In this document: one piece after another, positions 1-10,470 of the stretch
How positions within the stretch are numbered: the first letter of the stretch is position 1
Layout: every line of letters begins with the position of its first letter
DNA from: Gemmatimonadota bacterium
GTDB lineage: Bacteria > Gemmatimonadota > Gemmatimonadetes > Gemmatimonadales > GWC2-71-9
DNA length: 64,000 nucleotides
Assembly: GCA_003222195.1 (NCBI GenBank)
Contig: QHVB01000024.1
Span: 62,001-126,000 of the forward strand
Reading direction: 5' to 3'
Program-made: the position numbers and the translations under genes
Notes under the pieces: model-generated
Seen by the model: the letters and a program-made list of their open reading frames with translations, nothing else
The model's database searches: none
What the model was told of the DNA's origin: nothing

Positions 1-1
1 C

Positions 2-1720
2 GCTGGGGCGGGCGCGTTGCTTCCCGGAGCCACCATACTTCACCCGGGCACGCCGATTCTGCCGCTCACGTCGACCAGTGAGGTGTTCGTCCCGCCGCGC
101 GGCCGCGCCTTCCAGAAGTTCAGCTTCGATTTTCCGGAACCGTCGGTGGAGCTCGCGGGGCTGCGGTTCGGCTTCCTCGTGTTCACCCGCGAGAACGCGT
201 ACGCGCTCGATGCGAGTGCGATGACCGCGGAAGGATCCGCTGACGCGCTATCGCTCATCGCGACACGGCTCCTTGGGGCGGGTGGCCAAGAGCGCGCTGC
301 GGGACGTGTCAGTGCCCGGCTCCGCCGCGACGGCGATGCCACGTTGTGTGACGTCACGGCCGAGATGGATCAGCCGATCAAGGCGGTCACAACGGTCGTG
401 CGGGGGGTGCCGCGCGGAAAGCTGTCTTCCAGTGGCGGCGCCCCCTTCGATCCGCACGACGATGAGGTGCTCTGGGGCTATCCCTTCGGCGGTGGCGATC
501 TATTTGGCGACAATACCGCCTGGGGGATGGGCACGCCGCTCACGGTGGTGCAGGCTGGCGATCAGTTCATCGCGCTCTCGTCACTCGACGACCGGGTGCG
601 CACGAAACGGTTTTACTTCCAGCCTGGCGAGCAAGGCTATCGCGTCGAGCTCGTCCACGAGGTCGAAGGCTGGCTCGACCGGCGAAGCGTCCAGGTCCCG
701 ACCTGGCGTCTGGGGCGCGCGACGTCGCTCGATGGCGCAGTCGCGCCGCACTACGCGCACCTCGAGCGCGCGTATCACTTCCCCCGCTGGGAAACCCGCA
801 CCGATGTCCCGGAGTGGCTGCGGCGGACCCAGCTCGTCGTGACGCTGCATGGGATGCATTTCACCGGCTACATCTTCAACGACTACGCCCGGATGCTCGA
901 CATCCTGCGGTGGATCGCGACCCAGATTCCGGCGAGTGGGGTGCTCGCATTCATTTCAGCCTGGGACGGACGCTACTACTGGGATTATCCGACGTATCAG
1001 GCGGCGCCGCGCATGGGCGGTGAGGCCGGCTTCAAGAGACTCGTGCAGGAAGGACAGCGGCTGGGGTTTCGGATCATGCCGATGTTTGGCGCGAATGCGT
1101 CGAATCGCAAGCTCGCGAATTTCGCCAACTTCGCCGACGGGGCGACCGCACGGATTGACGGCGATCCGTTCAACTTGAACTGGGTGGACTGGGACAACGA
1201 TCGCCATCAGGAAGGCTTCGGCGTCTACATGAACCTCGGTGTCGATTCCTGGCGCCGCTGGCTCACGGCCCGAATCGCCGACGTTATCGACCGCTACGGC
1301 GTCGATGCATATTTCCTGGACATTATCGGCGGCTGGGTGAACAACACGAAAGCCGACATGCACGAAGGTGCGCGGGCGCTGATCTCTGAGCTCCGGACGC
1401 GGTACCCGCGGGTACTCGCCTGCGGCGAATTCCTGTATGACGCATTGCTCGAGTTCATTCCACTATATCACGTCTACTCACCGCACGGCGTGCCCTACGC
1501 CCGTTTCTTCTCACATCTCTCACATCCGGCCCCGGGGCGCGGCTCGTCCGGTGTGCACGAGTCGGGCTTCAACAAGTGGGATCCGGCGACGCTGTCGTTG
1601 ACCAAGCGCGAGGGACTTATTCCGACGCTGAATGTGGTGGACGACACGTTTACGAAATACCGCGATCAGATGGCCGGGGTGATCGCGCAGGCGAAAGCTT
1701 GGGGAGGGGGGCCTCCATGA
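2..1720 (+). CDS. TIM-barrel glycoside hydrolase-like protein, 5' end outside window
   Basis: The frame is open from base 2, so the N-terminus lies outside the window; a TTG at 17 is only an internal candidate start. About 570 residues are visible: a beta-rich N-terminal half followed by a (beta/alpha)8-type half with YFLDII, NLNWVDWDND and LACGEF, typical of retaining glycosidase barrels of the GH-like / DUF6259 sort. Substrate is not readable from sequence. The stop overlaps the start of the GH127 gene (ATGA), so the two are probably co-translated and act on the same plant-derived glycan. The catalytic acid pair is not assigned with confidence. Confidence 0.6.
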   Translation, partial: AGAGALLPGATILHPGTPILPLTSTSEVFVPPRGRAFQKFSFDFPEPSVELAGLRFGFLVFTRENAYALDASAMTAEGSADALSLIATRLLGAGGQERAAGRVSARLRRDGDATLCDVTAEMDQPIKAVTTVVRGVPRGKLSSSGGAPFDPHDDEVLWGYPFGGGDLFGDNTAWGMGTPLTVVQAGDQFIALSSLDDRVRTKRFYFQPGEQGYRVELVHEVEGWLDRRSVQVPTWRLGRATSLDGAVAPHYAHLERAYHFPRWETRTDVPEWLRRTQLVVTLHGMHFTGYIFNDYARMLDILRWIATQIPASGVLAFISAWDGRYYWDYPTYQAAPRMGGEAGFKRLVQEGQRLGFRIMPMFGANASNRKLANFANFADGATARIDGDPFNLNWVDWDNDRHQEGFGVYMNLGVDSWRRWLTARIADVIDRYGVDAYFLDIIGGWVNNTKADMHEGARALISELRTRYPRVLACGEFLYDALLEFIPLYHVYSPHGVPYARFFSHLSHPAPGRGSSGVHESGFNKWDPATLSLTKREGLIPTLNVVDDTFTKYRDQMAGVIAQAKAWGGGPP

Positions 1721-3579
1721 AACGTCGCGACTTTATTTCGTCTCTGACCGCAGTCGCAGGGCTGGCCGCGGTGCGCGTCCCGATGATCGACGGACCACCG
1801 GCGCCGCTCGCCCGCCCCTTCGATCTCGATCGAGTGCGGCTCCGCCCCGGACCGTTTCTCGATGCGCTCGAAGTGAACCGCCGCTTCCTCCTGGCCCAGG
1901 ATGAGAACCGCCTGCTGCACATGTTCCGCATCACCGCTGGTCTACCCTCGACTGCAGAGCCCCTCGGCGGGTGGGAAGCGCCGGTGAACGAGCTGCGCGG
2001 CCATTACGTGGGCCACTACCTCTCCGCGCTCGCCAAGATGTCGCGTACTCTGGGCGACTCGGACATCAAGGCGCGCGGTGACCGGATCGTGACTGAACTC
2101 GCAAAGTGCCAGCAACAACTCGGCAACGGTTATCTGAGTGCATTTCCCGAGGAGTTCTTCGATCGCCTGCGCGATGGCAAGCCGGTGTGGGCGCCGTTCT
2201 ACACGCTGCACAAGATCATGGCCGGCCTGCTCGACATGCACACGCTCACGAACAACCCGCAGGCGCTCGATGTGCTTCAGGGCATGGCGCGCTGGACCGG
2301 ACGCTGGGCGCAGCCGCTCGGCGATGAGCACATGGCCCGCGTGCTCGAGCGCGAGTACGGCGGCATGAACGAGATGTTCTACAACCTCGCGGCGGTGACG
2401 GCACGTGATGGTTACAAGGATCTTGCCCACCGCTTCGATCACGAGCGCTTCTTCGCTCCACTCGCGCAAGGACGCGACGAGCTAAAGGGGCTCCATGCCA
2501 ACACCAACATCCCCAAGGTGGTGGGCGCGGCGCGCCGCTACGAGCTCACCGGCGAACTGCGCTATCGACGTATTGCCGAATATTTCTGGCGGCAAGTGAC
2601 GACGCAGCGCGCCTACTGCACCGGCGGCACGTCGAATGGCGAGGGCTGGAACGCGGAGCCCGCCGTGCTGTCCACCGAGCTGTCGGGCTATACGCAGGAA
2701 GACTGCACCACCTATAACATGCTCAAGCTGACCCGCCACATCTTCGGCTGGACGGCGGACCCAGCCTGCGCTGACTTCTATGAACGCGCGCTGTTCAACG
2801 GCATCATCGGCAGCCAGCATCCGCATGACGGAGAGAAGCTGTACTACGTGAACCTCGCCGCGGGTCTCTGGAAGCTGTTCGGGACACCCGGGCAGGACTA
2901 TTGGTGCTGCACGGGAACGATGAGCGAGTCGTTCTCACAGTTCGGGGATTCGATTTACTTCCACGACGACGCCGGCGTGTACGTCAATCTCTTCATTGCG
3001 TCCGAGCTGAACTGGTCGGAGCGCGGCGTCCGGCTGGTGCAGGAGACGCAGTTTCCTGAAGAAGAAGGCACGACACTCCGAATCCAGACCGCGAAACCGG
3101 TTCGGTTTGCGCTCCGCATCCGCGTACCGTACTGGGCGACGCACGGCGGAACCGCGGCACTCAACGGCCGCACCCTCGACGGCTTCGCTGGTCCGGGCGG
3201 TTACTTCGTGCTCGAGCGCACTTGGCGCAACGGCGACAGCGTTGCGGTCAAACTGCCGATGAGCCTCCACCTGCACCCGATGCCGGACGATCCGACACTC
3301 GCGGCGGTGATGTACGGTCCGCTCGTGCTCGCGGGACGCTTAGGGACTGACGGCCTGACTCCAGACGTGCTGCGCGCTGAGCCGACAAAGCCGCGTACCA
3401 TACCGGAATACAAGGGTCAGCCGATCCCACCGCCGGAGTTGCGCGCCCAAGGCGCTGAGCGCCTAGCGGGACGGGGTCTCGAGTTTCGGGCCGCCGGCGA
3501 GAAAGGCGCGGTCACGCTCGTGCCGTTCCACACCATCTTCGATCAGCGCTACGCGATCTACTGGAGGCTCACGACTTGA
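1717..3579 (+). CDS. GH127 beta-L-arabinofuranosidase (DUF1680), Tat-exported
   Basis: Predicted to release beta-L-arabinofuranose from arabino-oligosaccharides or hydroxyproline-linked glycans. The start at 1717 overlaps the upstream stop, has a G-rich Shine-Dalgarno, and gives an RRDFI twin-arginine signal; protein is 620 aa, normal for the family. Family landmarks: Glu309 in GGTSNGE, the Glu328-x-Cys330 pair in QEDCTTYN, and Cys397-Cys398 in YWCCTG. By analogy with characterised GH127 enzymes (HypBA1), one Glu and three Cys bind zinc and one Cys is the nucleophile. The 3' end overlaps the convergent GH3 gene by 22 bases. Substrate specificity inside GH127 is inferred. Confidence 0.88.
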   Translation: MKRRDFISSLTAVAGLAAVRVPMIDGPPAPLARPFDLDRVRLRPGPFLDALEVNRRFLLAQDENRLLHMFRITAGLPSTAEPLGGWEAPVNELRGHYVGHYLSALAKMSRTLGDSDIKARGDRIVTELAKCQQQLGNGYLSAFPEEFFDRLRDGKPVWAPFYTLHKIMAGLLDMHTLTNNPQALDVLQGMARWTGRWAQPLGDEHMARVLEREYGGMNEMFYNLAAVTARDGYKDLAHRFDHERFFAPLAQGRDELKGLHANTNIPKVVGAARRYELTGELRYRRIAEYFWRQVTTQRAYCTGGTSNGEGWNAEPAVLSTELSGYTQEDCTTYNMLKLTRHIFGWTADPACADFYERALFNGIIGSQHPHDGEKLYYVNLAAGLWKLFGTPGQDYWCCTGTMSESFSQFGDSIYFHDDAGVYVNLFIASELNWSERGVRLVQETQFPEEEGTTLRIQTAKPVRFALRIRVPYWATHGGTAALNGRTLDGFAGPGGYFVLERTWRNGDSVAVKLPMSLHLHPMPDDPTLAAVMYGPLVLAGRLGTDGLTPDVLRAEPTKPRTIPEYKGQPIPPPELRAQGAERLAGRGLEFRAAGEKGAVTLVPFHTIFDQRYAIYWRLTT

Positions 3580-5747
3580 ATTCTACGCCGTAGGCGGATA
3601 TCGGCTGATGACGCACCGATGGCCAGCTCGACCGGTTCCTGTTCCACGACCCAGCGGTGCGTGTCGGGACTCCAATACGCCAGTGAGGATGCCGGCAGCG
3701 CGAACTCCACCGTTCGCGTCTCACCCGGTTTGAGCGTGATTCGCCGGAAGCCGCGGAGGTCCTCAATCGGTCGTTCCACGCGCGACCCGAGGTGGCGAAC
3801 GTAAAGCTGCGCGACTTCGTCTCCCGCCCGCCGCCCGGTGTTTGTCACATCCACTCGAACGATCAGCGTGTCCGCGGCTCGAAGTCTCGCCGAGCTCGTG
3901 CGCAGATTCCTGTACGCGAAGGTGGTGTAGCTCAAGCCATCGCCGAACGGGTACAGCGGCGTCCCTTTGAAGAAGCGATAGGTGCGTCCCGCCATTCGGT
4001 AATCATCGAACGGCGGCAGGTCATCCACGCTCGTGTAGAACGTCACCGGCAGCCGCCCCGCGGGGTTGTAATCGCCGAAGAGCACGTCGGCCAGCGCGCT
4101 GCCCGCGGCCTGCCCACCGTACCACGCTTCGACGATCGCGGGCACGTGCTCTTGCGCCCAGTTCACGGCGACCGCGCTGCCACTCATCAGCACGAGCACC
4201 GTGGGCTTGCCGACCGCAACGATCCGCTCGAGCAGCCGTTCCTGCGCGTCGGGCAGGTCGATGCGGGTGCGATCGCCGCCGAGGAATCCGGGAGTCTCGA
4301 CTGACATCTCCTCGCCTTCGAGCTGCGCTGTCAAGCCCAGACACAGCACGACCACGTCCGCTTGCTCCGCCGCCCGCGCCGCCTCGGCGAACCCTGAGTC
4401 GCCGGGCACAACCAGGTCCGAGCCGCGGGCGTAGCGCACGCGCGTGCCGGGTGACACGGCCTCACGAATGCCCCGCAACGGGGTAATCGAGTCGGCGGGC
4501 GAGCCTTCATAATTGCCCAGCAGCATGCGCCGGTCGTCCGCGTTCGGCCCGATCACGGCGATCGTGCCGACGTCCTTGCGAAGCGGTAGCAGGCTGCCGG
4601 CATTCTTCAGGAGCACGATGGACTCGCGCGCCACCTGGCGGGCGAGCGCGCGGTGCGCCGGCTGGTCGAGCACGCTGAACGGGATCTGCGCCCAGCGCAC
4701 GCGCTCCGGCGGGTCGAACATGCCGAGCCGGAAGCGGGCGAGGAACAGCCGTATGACCGCGGTGTCGATCGCCTGCTCCGTGATCAGTCCCTGTCGCACG
4801 GCAGCTACGAGGTTCGCGTAGACGTTACCGCACTCGAGGTCCGTTCCCGCTTTCACAGCCAGGGCCGACGCGGCGGCGGCCGTCGGTGCGACCTTGTGGC
4901 GCTCGTAGATGTCGTTGATGGCGCCGCAGTCCGACACGACATAACCCGAGAAGCCCCATTCGCCGCGCAGGATGTTGTGGAGCAGGAGATCGCTCCCGCA
5001 CGCGGGACTCCCGAGCACGCGGTTGTAGGCGCACATGAGCGAGTAGGCGCCGCCCTCGCGCATGCCAGCGGCGAAATGCGGCAGGTAACTCTCCCGTAGG
5101 TCGCGCTCGCCCACGACGGCGTCGAAGGTGTGGCGCGCGGGCTCGGGCCCCGAGTGCACGGCGAAATGCTTCACGGTCGCGACGGTCTTCAGATACCTGG
5201 GGTCGTCGCCCTCCATGCCGCGGATGAACTGCACCGCGAGGCGGCCGGTGAGGAATGGGTCCTCCCCATACGTCTCCTGACCTCGGCCCCAGCGCGGATC
5301 CCGGAACAGGTTGATGTTCGGCGACCAGAACGTGAGCCCCTGATAGCGCTCGCGCGAGCCATGGCGCACGTACTCGTGATGCTTCGCACGAGCTTCATCC
5401 GAGATGACGGTCGCCATCCGGTAGATCAGGGAATCGTCCCACGTGCCGGCGATCCCCATCGCCTGCGGAAACGATGTCGCGAGCCCAGAGCGCGCGACGC
5501 CGTGCAGTGCCTCGTTCCACCAGTTGTATCGGGGAATGCCAAGCCGGTCGATCGGCGGCGCGACGTCCTGCATCTGCGAGACTTTTTCCTCGAGCGTCAT
5601 GCGCGAGACGAGATCGGCCGCACGACGCTCGAACGGCAGGTCGGGATTCTGATAGTCCGGCGTCTGCGCGCACAGCGGCGTGGCGACGACCGCCAGCCAC
5701 ATCAGGTTATGCGCGCGAGGCCACCAGGCGTTTGCGGAAGCGGTCAT
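3558..5747 (-). CDS. GH3 beta-xylosidase / beta-glucosidase / arabinofuranosidase family enzyme
   Basis: Secreted GH3 exo-glycosidase of 729 aa. The ATG at 5747 gives a signal peptide ending in PLCAQ; a later ATG at 5702 is possible but would remove the charged n-region. Order: GH3 N-terminal barrel with KHFAVH and nucleophile motif VVSDCG, the GH3 C-terminal alpha/beta sandwich, then a fibronectin-III-like tail (VRVDVTNTG...). The three-domain form without a PA14 insert and the ALHGVARSG segment fit the xylosidase/arabinofuranosidase branch. It follows xylB with a 41-base overlap, linking extracellular xyloside cleavage to xylose catabolism. Specificity is inferred. Confidence 0.88.
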   Translation of the reverse strand: MTASANAWWPRAHNLMWLAVVATPLCAQTPDYQNPDLPFERRAADLVSRMTLEEKVSQMQDVAPPIDRLGIPRYNWWNEALHGVARSGLATSFPQAMGIAGTWDDSLIYRMATVISDEARAKHHEYVRHGSRERYQGLTFWSPNINLFRDPRWGRGQETYGEDPFLTGRLAVQFIRGMEGDDPRYLKTVATVKHFAVHSGPEPARHTFDAVVGERDLRESYLPHFAAGMREGGAYSLMCAYNRVLGSPACGSDLLLHNILRGEWGFSGYVVSDCGAINDIYERHKVAPTAAAASALAVKAGTDLECGNVYANLVAAVRQGLITEQAIDTAVIRLFLARFRLGMFDPPERVRWAQIPFSVLDQPAHRALARQVARESIVLLKNAGSLLPLRKDVGTIAVIGPNADDRRMLLGNYEGSPADSITPLRGIREAVSPGTRVRYARGSDLVVPGDSGFAEAARAAEQADVVVLCLGLTAQLEGEEMSVETPGFLGGDRTRIDLPDAQERLLERIVAVGKPTVLVLMSGSAVAVNWAQEHVPAIVEAWYGGQAAGSALADVLFGDYNPAGRLPVTFYTSVDDLPPFDDYRMAGRTYRFFKGTPLYPFGDGLSYTTFAYRNLRTSSARLRAADTLIVRVDVTNTGRRAGDEVAQLYVRHLGSRVERPIEDLRGFRRITLKPGETRTVEFALPASSLAYWSPDTHRWVVEQEPVELAIGASSADIRLRRRIQVVSLQ

Positions 5748-7197
5748 AGATGGGCTCGTACGTTCTGTGGATTTCTGGGTTCGCTGGCGTGGGCGGCTGG
5801 CGCGTGAGGGTCCGCCGTGCCGCGGTCTCGAGATCGGGAAACGCTCCTGCCCCCACCGCCGCGAGCAGCGCCGCGCCGTAGGACCCGCCCTCTTCACGAT
5901 TGACGGTCGTCACGGGAAGGCCAAAGACATCTGCCTGCAACTGCCGAATAAACGCGCTCTTCGCACCGCCGCCCGTCAGCACTAGCTGACCGGGGGCGAG
6001 CCCCAACTCCTGGAGAATGGTGAGTGAGTCGCGCAGTGCGAAGCACACGCCCTCGAGTACGGCGCGCGTCAGATGAGCACGCGAGTGTGCCAGACTGAGG
6101 CCGGTGAACGCGCCACGCAGGGACGCGTCCCGATGCGGCGTCCGCTCTCCCTGGAGGTAGGGAAGGAACGTCACGCCGTCGGCACCGGGTGGCACGTTTG
6201 CCGCCTCCGCAACGAGCTGCGCGTCTCGACCCCCCCCCCCATCCGGCAGCTCGCGCGCGCACTGATCGCCATACCAGGCAAACGCTCCGCCGGCCGACAA
6301 GACGACGCCTATCACATACCACACGTCGGGGGTGACGTGACAGAAGGTGTGCGCTCGCAGTTTGGGATCCACGCGCGGCTGCGCCGTGGGCGCCAGTACG
6401 GTCCCAGATGTGCCCCAGCTCGACACCGCGTCACCGGGACTGATCGCGCCCACGCCCGCCGCGCCGCACGCATTATCCGCGCCGCCCCCCACGACCGGTG
6501 TGCCGGCGGCGAGCCCTGTAACGGCGGCAGCTTCCTTGGTGACCTGGCCGAGCACTTCTGCCGATCCAGCCACCGCTGGAAGCAGTGATGGCGCGAGATC
6601 GACCGCGTCGAGAATCTCCCGGCTCCAACGCATGTGAGCGGGATCGAACATGAGCGTGCCGGAGGCGTCGGACGGCTCCGTCGCGATCGAGCCCGTCAGA
6701 CGCAAGCGCACGAAATCCTTGGCGAGGAGCACCGTGGCGAGTCGCGCGAATGCCGCCGGCTCGTGATTGCGCAGCCACAGCACCTTGGGCAGGGTGAAGC
6801 CTTCCAGCGCGGGGTTGCACACCCAGTTCCGCAGCTGCGTCTCGCCGCCGGCGCGCGTCTCGATCTCTCGGCACTCGGCCGTCGTTCTGCCATCGCACCA
6901 GAGTAGCGCCGGCCTGATCACCGCACCGCGCTTGTCGAGAAAGACGGACGAGTGCATCTGGCCCGAGACTCCAACGGCCGCGACTCGAGCGTTCGGCCGC
7001 TGGTCGACCACAGCCCGGATCACCGTGCGGCTCGCGTCCCACCAAGCCTCGGGATCTTGCTCCGCCCAGCCTGGTCGCGGGGTGTCGAGTGACAGTGGAG
7101 CGGTCGCCACGGCCGCGACGCCGCCGTCTACGCTGATGAGAATGGATTTGACGCTGCTCGTACCGACGTCGAGGCCGAGAAACAGATCAGCCGCCAC
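5707..7197 (-). CDS. xylB: Xylulokinase
   Basis: FGGY-family kinase of 496 aa, ATP + D-xylulose to D-xylulose 5-phosphate. N-terminal FLGLDVGTSSVKS phosphate loop, central GGGADNACGAAGVG and C-terminal LTGGGAKSAFIRQL adenosine region are all present and the length is normal. It lies 2 bases downstream of xylA and overlaps the GH3 gene. An 11-base homopolymeric C tract on the plus strand (6230-6240) encodes DGGGGR on this strand; length changes there would frameshift the gene. Confidence 0.95.
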   Translation of the reverse strand: MAADLFLGLDVGTSSVKSILISVDGGVAAVATAPLSLDTPRPGWAEQDPEAWWDASRTVIRAVVDQRPNARVAAVGVSGQMHSSVFLDKRGAVIRPALLWCDGRTTAECREIETRAGGETQLRNWVCNPALEGFTLPKVLWLRNHEPAAFARLATVLLAKDFVRLRLTGSIATEPSDASGTLMFDPAHMRWSREILDAVDLAPSLLPAVAGSAEVLGQVTKEAAAVTGLAAGTPVVGGGADNACGAAGVGAISPGDAVSSWGTSGTVLAPTAQPRVDPKLRAHTFCHVTPDVWYVIGVVLSAGGAFAWYGDQCARELPDGGGGRDAQLVAEAANVPPGADGVTFLPYLQGERTPHRDASLRGAFTGLSLAHSRAHLTRAVLEGVCFALRDSLTILQELGLAPGQLVLTGGGAKSAFIRQLQADVFGLPVTTVNREEGGSYGAALLAAVGAGAFPDLETAARRTLTRQPPTPANPEIHRTYEPIYDRFRKRLVASRA

Positions 7198-7199
7198 GC

Positions 7200-8357
7200 T
7201 TAGCGCACTCCCAACAAGAGCTCCATGGTGAGCTGATCGAGTCGCTCGTACGCGTAGCCGCGCGAGCGCAGCGCCGCGAGATCGAACTTCGTGTTGCGAA
7301 GCTCCTCGAACGGGACACGCGCGCTGCTCTTACCTCCGTCGAGATTGGTGAGCAACTGCTGGATCTCGGGATCCGCATTGAAGCGCACGACCTTGTCCTT
7401 GAGGATCAGGTAGGTGCGCATGCTGCCGGCGGCAAAGTCCCAAACGCCCGCTTCATCCTCGGTTCGGTACGCATGGCTATCGAAATGACGCATACCCGGC
7501 CACTTGGAGTCTTCGAGCAGCTTGACGAGGAAAAACGCTCCCTTGGGGTCGTCGCTGCCAAAACGAAGATCCTGGTCGAAGCGGCCAACCTGCTGGCCGT
7601 TCAGATCGATGTGGAACAGTTTGCCCGCGTCGATCGCCTGTGCGACCGCATGGGAGAAGTCGAGCCCGGCCATGCGCTCGTGGGCCACCTCCGGATTGAC
7701 GCCCACCATCTCCGGATGGTCCAGCGTATAGATGAAGGCGAGCATGTGACCGGTGGTCGGCAGAAAGATGTCGCCCCGCGGTTCATTCGGCTTTGCCTCG
7801 AGCGCGAAGCGCAGATCGTAGCGCTGTGACCGCACGTATTCGCACAGGTAGTTGATGGCGTCGCGATACCACGCTAGTGCGGTGCGCGGATCCTTGGCCG
7901 CGTTGGTTTCGACGCCTTCTCTTCCGCCCCAGCACACATAGGTGGTGGCGCCGAGCTCGACCGCGAGATCGATAGCGGCCAGCGTTTTTTGCAGCGCATA
8001 AGCACGTACGCGCGAGTCACTGCTCGTAAACGCGCCGTCACGAAATGCCGGGTCCGAGAAAAGATTCGTCGTGGCCATCGGCACTTTCATGCCCGTGTCG
8101 CCGAGCACCTGCTTGAACTCGCGCACGATCCGGTCGTGCTCGGCTGCGGACGACCCAGCCGGTACGAGATCGTTGTCGTGCAGATTGACGCCATAGGCGC
8201 CGAGCGCCGCCAGTTTGCGGACGATCGCGGCCGGAGTGAGCGGCGGCCGCACCGGATCGCCAAAGGGGTCGCGTCCGGGATTTCCTACCGTCCAGAGCCC
8301 GAAGGTGAAATGATCCTCCGGCCGGGGCTGAAAAGCATCCTTGCCGCTTCGCACCAT
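7200..8357 (-). CDS. xylA: Xylose isomerase
   Basis: Converts D-xylose to D-xylulose with two divalent metal ions. From the ATG at 8357 the protein is 385 aa, matching the short actinobacterial-type class; an upstream start at 8429 would run across the divergent galT start and is rejected. Conserved features: active-site His in [15 protein letters not shown], the metal-binding [12 protein letters not shown] segment, DLNGQ and FDSHAYR. It is followed 2 bases later by xylB, forming a xylA-xylB-GH3 operon. The divergent start region with galT (8358-8405) must hold both promoters. Confidence 0.95.
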   Translation of the reverse strand: MVRSGKDAFQPRPEDHFTFGLWTVGNPGRDPFGDPVRPPLTPAAIVRKLAALGAYGVNLHDNDLVPAGSSAAEHDRIVREFKQVLGDTGMKVPMATTNLFSDPAFRDGAFTSSDSRVRAYALQKTLAAIDLAVELGATTYVCWGGREGVETNAAKDPRTALAWYRDAINYLCEYVRSQRYDLRFALEAKPNEPRGDIFLPTTGHMLAFIYTLDHPEMVGVNPEVAHERMAGLDFSHAVAQAIDAGKLFHIDLNGQQVGRFDQDLRFGSDDPKGAFFLVKLLEDSKWPGMRHFDSHAYRTEDEAGVWDFAAGSMRTYLILKDKVVRFNADPEIQQLLTNLDGGKSSARVPFEELRNTKFDLAALRSRGYAYERLDQLTMELLLGVR

Positions 8358-8405
8358 CCCGGCGATACTCGGCTCGCTTTGACGGGTTGTCAAACGGAGG
8401 CACGC

Positions 8406-9476
8406 ATGGTGTGGGAACAGCGTTGGCATCCGCTCCGGCGGGAATGGGTCATCATCTCATCCCACCGCAACGAGCGGCCCTGGCAAGGGGAGCGCGTCTC
8501 GGAATCGGCGCGTCCCCTGCCGGCCTACGTCCCCGACTGTTACCTCTGTCCCGGCAACGGGCGTAGCTCGGGACAACGCAATGCCCAGTACAATGGCGTG
8601 TATGTGTTCGACAACGACCATCCCTGCGTCGGTCCCGGCGCACCCGCCGTCTCGGCACCTCCCAGCGTCATCTATCGGACTAGCATGGCGAGCGGCCGCG
8701 CGCGGGTCGTTTGCTACACGCCGCACCACGACCTCACGCTCGCCCAACTGCCCGAGTCTGAAGTGCTCGGTCTCCTGCAGGCACTGCAAGCGCAGTATCG
8801 CGAGCTCGGCGCGCAGGCGGGTGTGCGTCACGTGCTGGTATTCGAGAACAAGGGGGAAGTCGTCGGTGTCAGCAATCCACACCCGCACTGCCAGATTTAC
8901 GCGACCAACTTCGTGTTCAAGACCATCGAGCTCGAAGCCGCAGCGCAGGCGGCGTACCTGGCGGAGCACGATCGACCGCTGTTTCAGGACATCCTTGCCG
9001 CCGAGGAAGCGGACGCAAGGCGACTACTGGTGCGGCGCGACCTGGCACTCTCGTTCATTCCGTATTTCGCGCGCTATCCGTACGAAACGTTCGTCGCGCC
9101 GCGTGAGACACGCGCGAGCCTCGCGCATCTCAGCGCCTCCGAGCTCGGCGACTTTGCGATCGTGCTACGCGAGACGCTGATCCGGCTCGACAACCTCTGG
9201 CAGATGTCGTTTCCATACGTGATGGTGCTGCACCAGGCGCCCACAGACCAAGCGTATTCAGGGTTCCATTTCCATATCGAGATCCACCCGCCACTGCGCA
9301 AACCGGGTCTCCTCAAATATCTCGCGGGACCGGAGATCGGCGGCGGGAATTTTCTGAACGACACGGCGCCTGAAGAAAAGGCGGCGGAGTTGCGTGCGGT
9401 CTCGAACATTCATTACACACAGGGCGGCGAAGGGCGGCGGAGGGCGGCGAAGGGCGGCGATGGCGAGGGCAGCTGA
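8406..9476 (+). CDS. galT: Galactose-1-phosphate uridylyltransferase family protein
   Basis: GalT-family HIT-fold nucleotidyltransferase, about 356 aa, expected to swap UMP between UDP-glucose and a sugar 1-phosphate. ATG at 8406 is preceded by CGGAGG (8395-8400). The N-terminal zinc-site region CYLCPGN and the active-site NPHPHCQ (family HPH) are visible, as is [10 protein letters not shown] near the C-terminus. The last residues are low-complexity (Gly/Arg) because the gene ends in a four-copy 10-bp tandem repeat. Because the operon ends in an arabinokinase-like kinase rather than a canonical galactokinase, L-arabinose 1-phosphate may be the acceptor; that is inference. Confidence 0.85.
   Translation: MVWEQRWHPLRREWVIISSHRNERPWQGERVSESARPLPAYVPDCYLCPGNGRSSGQRNAQYNGVYVFDNDHPCVGPGAPAVSAPPSVIYRTSMASGRARVVCYTPHHDLTLAQLPESEVLGLLQALQAQYRELGAQAGVRHVLVFENKGEVVGVSNPHPHCQIYATNFVFKTIELEAAAQAAYLAEHDRPLFQDILAAEEADARRLLVRRDLALSFIPYFARYPYETFVAPRETRASLAHLSASELGDFAIVLRETLIRLDNLWQMSFPYVMVLHQAPTDQAYSGFHFHIEIHPPLRKPGLLKYLAGPEIGGGNFLNDTAPEEKAAELRAVSNIHYTQGGEGRRRAAKGGDGEGS
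9421..9460 (+). repeat. Four tandem 10-bp repeats across galT 3' end and next start codon
   Basis: Four consecutive decamers AGGGCGGCGA / AGGGCGGCGG fill 9421-9460. The last base is the A of the ATG of the downstream gene, so the repeat supplies both the galT C-terminal codons and the upstream ribosome-binding context. Ten is not a multiple of three, so gain or loss of a unit changes the galT reading frame. Confidence 0.9.
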
Positions 9477-10470
9477 GGTGGCCACGGCTGAGGGCCTTCT
9501 CGAGCCGATTCTGGCGCTGCACGATTCCATCCGCGACACCGTCGTGGACGCGTGCACGAGGCAGACGCCGGAGCAGCTCGCGATCAACGCGACTGGGTCG
9601 AGCGACGCGGGCGACACGATCTACGCCATAGATCGCGTGGGCGAAGAGGCGCTGGTGCGTGGGCTAAGCGAGTTGGCGCGGAACGAACCGGTGTGCGTCG
9701 TGGCTGAGGGAATCCCGGATCCGCTCATTCTGCCGCGCGGGGCGCGCGAGAGCGACTGTCGCTGGCGCTTGCTGGTGGATCCGCTCGACGGCACGCGCGG
9801 CCTCATGTATCAGAAGCGTAGCGCCTGGATCCTCACCGGCGTCGCGCCCAACCGCGGTGCCGCGACAAGGTTATCGGACATCGTGCTCACCGTGCAGACC
9901 GAGATCCCGCTGCTGAAGCAGCACCTCTCCGACCAGCTCTGGGCGTCACGCGGCGCCGGAGTCGAGGCCCGGCGATGGAATCGCGTGTCGGCGAAAGCCG
10001 AGCCACTCACGTTGCGACGCTCGGGCGCCGTCACGATTGCGCACGGTTTCGCGACCGTCGTGCGCTTCTTCCCCGGAGCACGAGAGATCCTGGGCGCCAT
10101 CGATGACGAAGTCGTTCAGGCGCTGGTCAAGCCCGAGCCGCGCCGTGCGTCATGTTTCGAGGATCAGTATGCCTCGACCGGCGGCGAGCTGTACGAGCTG
10201 ATAGCGGGCCACGACCGCTTCGTTGCGGATCTGCGTCCGCTGGTGAAGTCGGCGAGCCCCCCCTTGTGCTGCCACCCCTATGATTTGTGCACCGCGCTGA
10301 TCGCGCGCGAGGCGGGTGTGATCATCACCGATCCCTCGGGGGCAGCGGTGGATGCGCCGCTCGACTTGACTACCGATGTGGCGTGGGTCGGATACGCGAA
10401 TGAGGCACTGCGTCACGCGATCGAGCCCGTGCTGCAAGGCGCGCTGCGCCGGCGCGGGCTCCTCAGGTGA
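9460..10470 (+). CDS. Inositol monophosphatase-superfamily protein
   Basis: Lithium-sensitive-phosphatase fold (IMPase/FBPase superfamily), 336 aa, cytoplasmic. The metal-binding signature VDPLDGTRG and an upstream Glu in VAEGIPDP are present. The usual C-terminal WD-x-AAG motif is replaced by [13 protein letters not shown], so the substrate site has diverged and a standard inositol-phosphatase role should not be assumed. It starts inside the decamer repeat (17-base overlap with galT) and its stop overlaps the next gene (GTGA). Position between a uridylyltransferase and a sugar kinase suggests sugar-phosphate turnover or nucleotide-sugar salvage. Confidence 0.78.
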   Translation: MARAAEVATAEGLLEPILALHDSIRDTVVDACTRQTPEQLAINATGSSDAGDTIYAIDRVGEEALVRGLSELARNEPVCVVAEGIPDPLILPRGARESDCRWRLLVDPLDGTRGLMYQKRSAWILTGVAPNRGAATRLSDIVLTVQTEIPLLKQHLSDQLWASRGAGVEARRWNRVSAKAEPLTLRRSGAVTIAHGFATVVRFFPGAREILGAIDDEVVQALVKPEPRRASCFEDQYASTGGELYELIAGHDRFVADLRPLVKSASPPLCCHPYDLCTALIAREAGVIITDPSGAAVDAPLDLTTDVAWVGYANEALRHAIEPVLQGALRRRGLLR

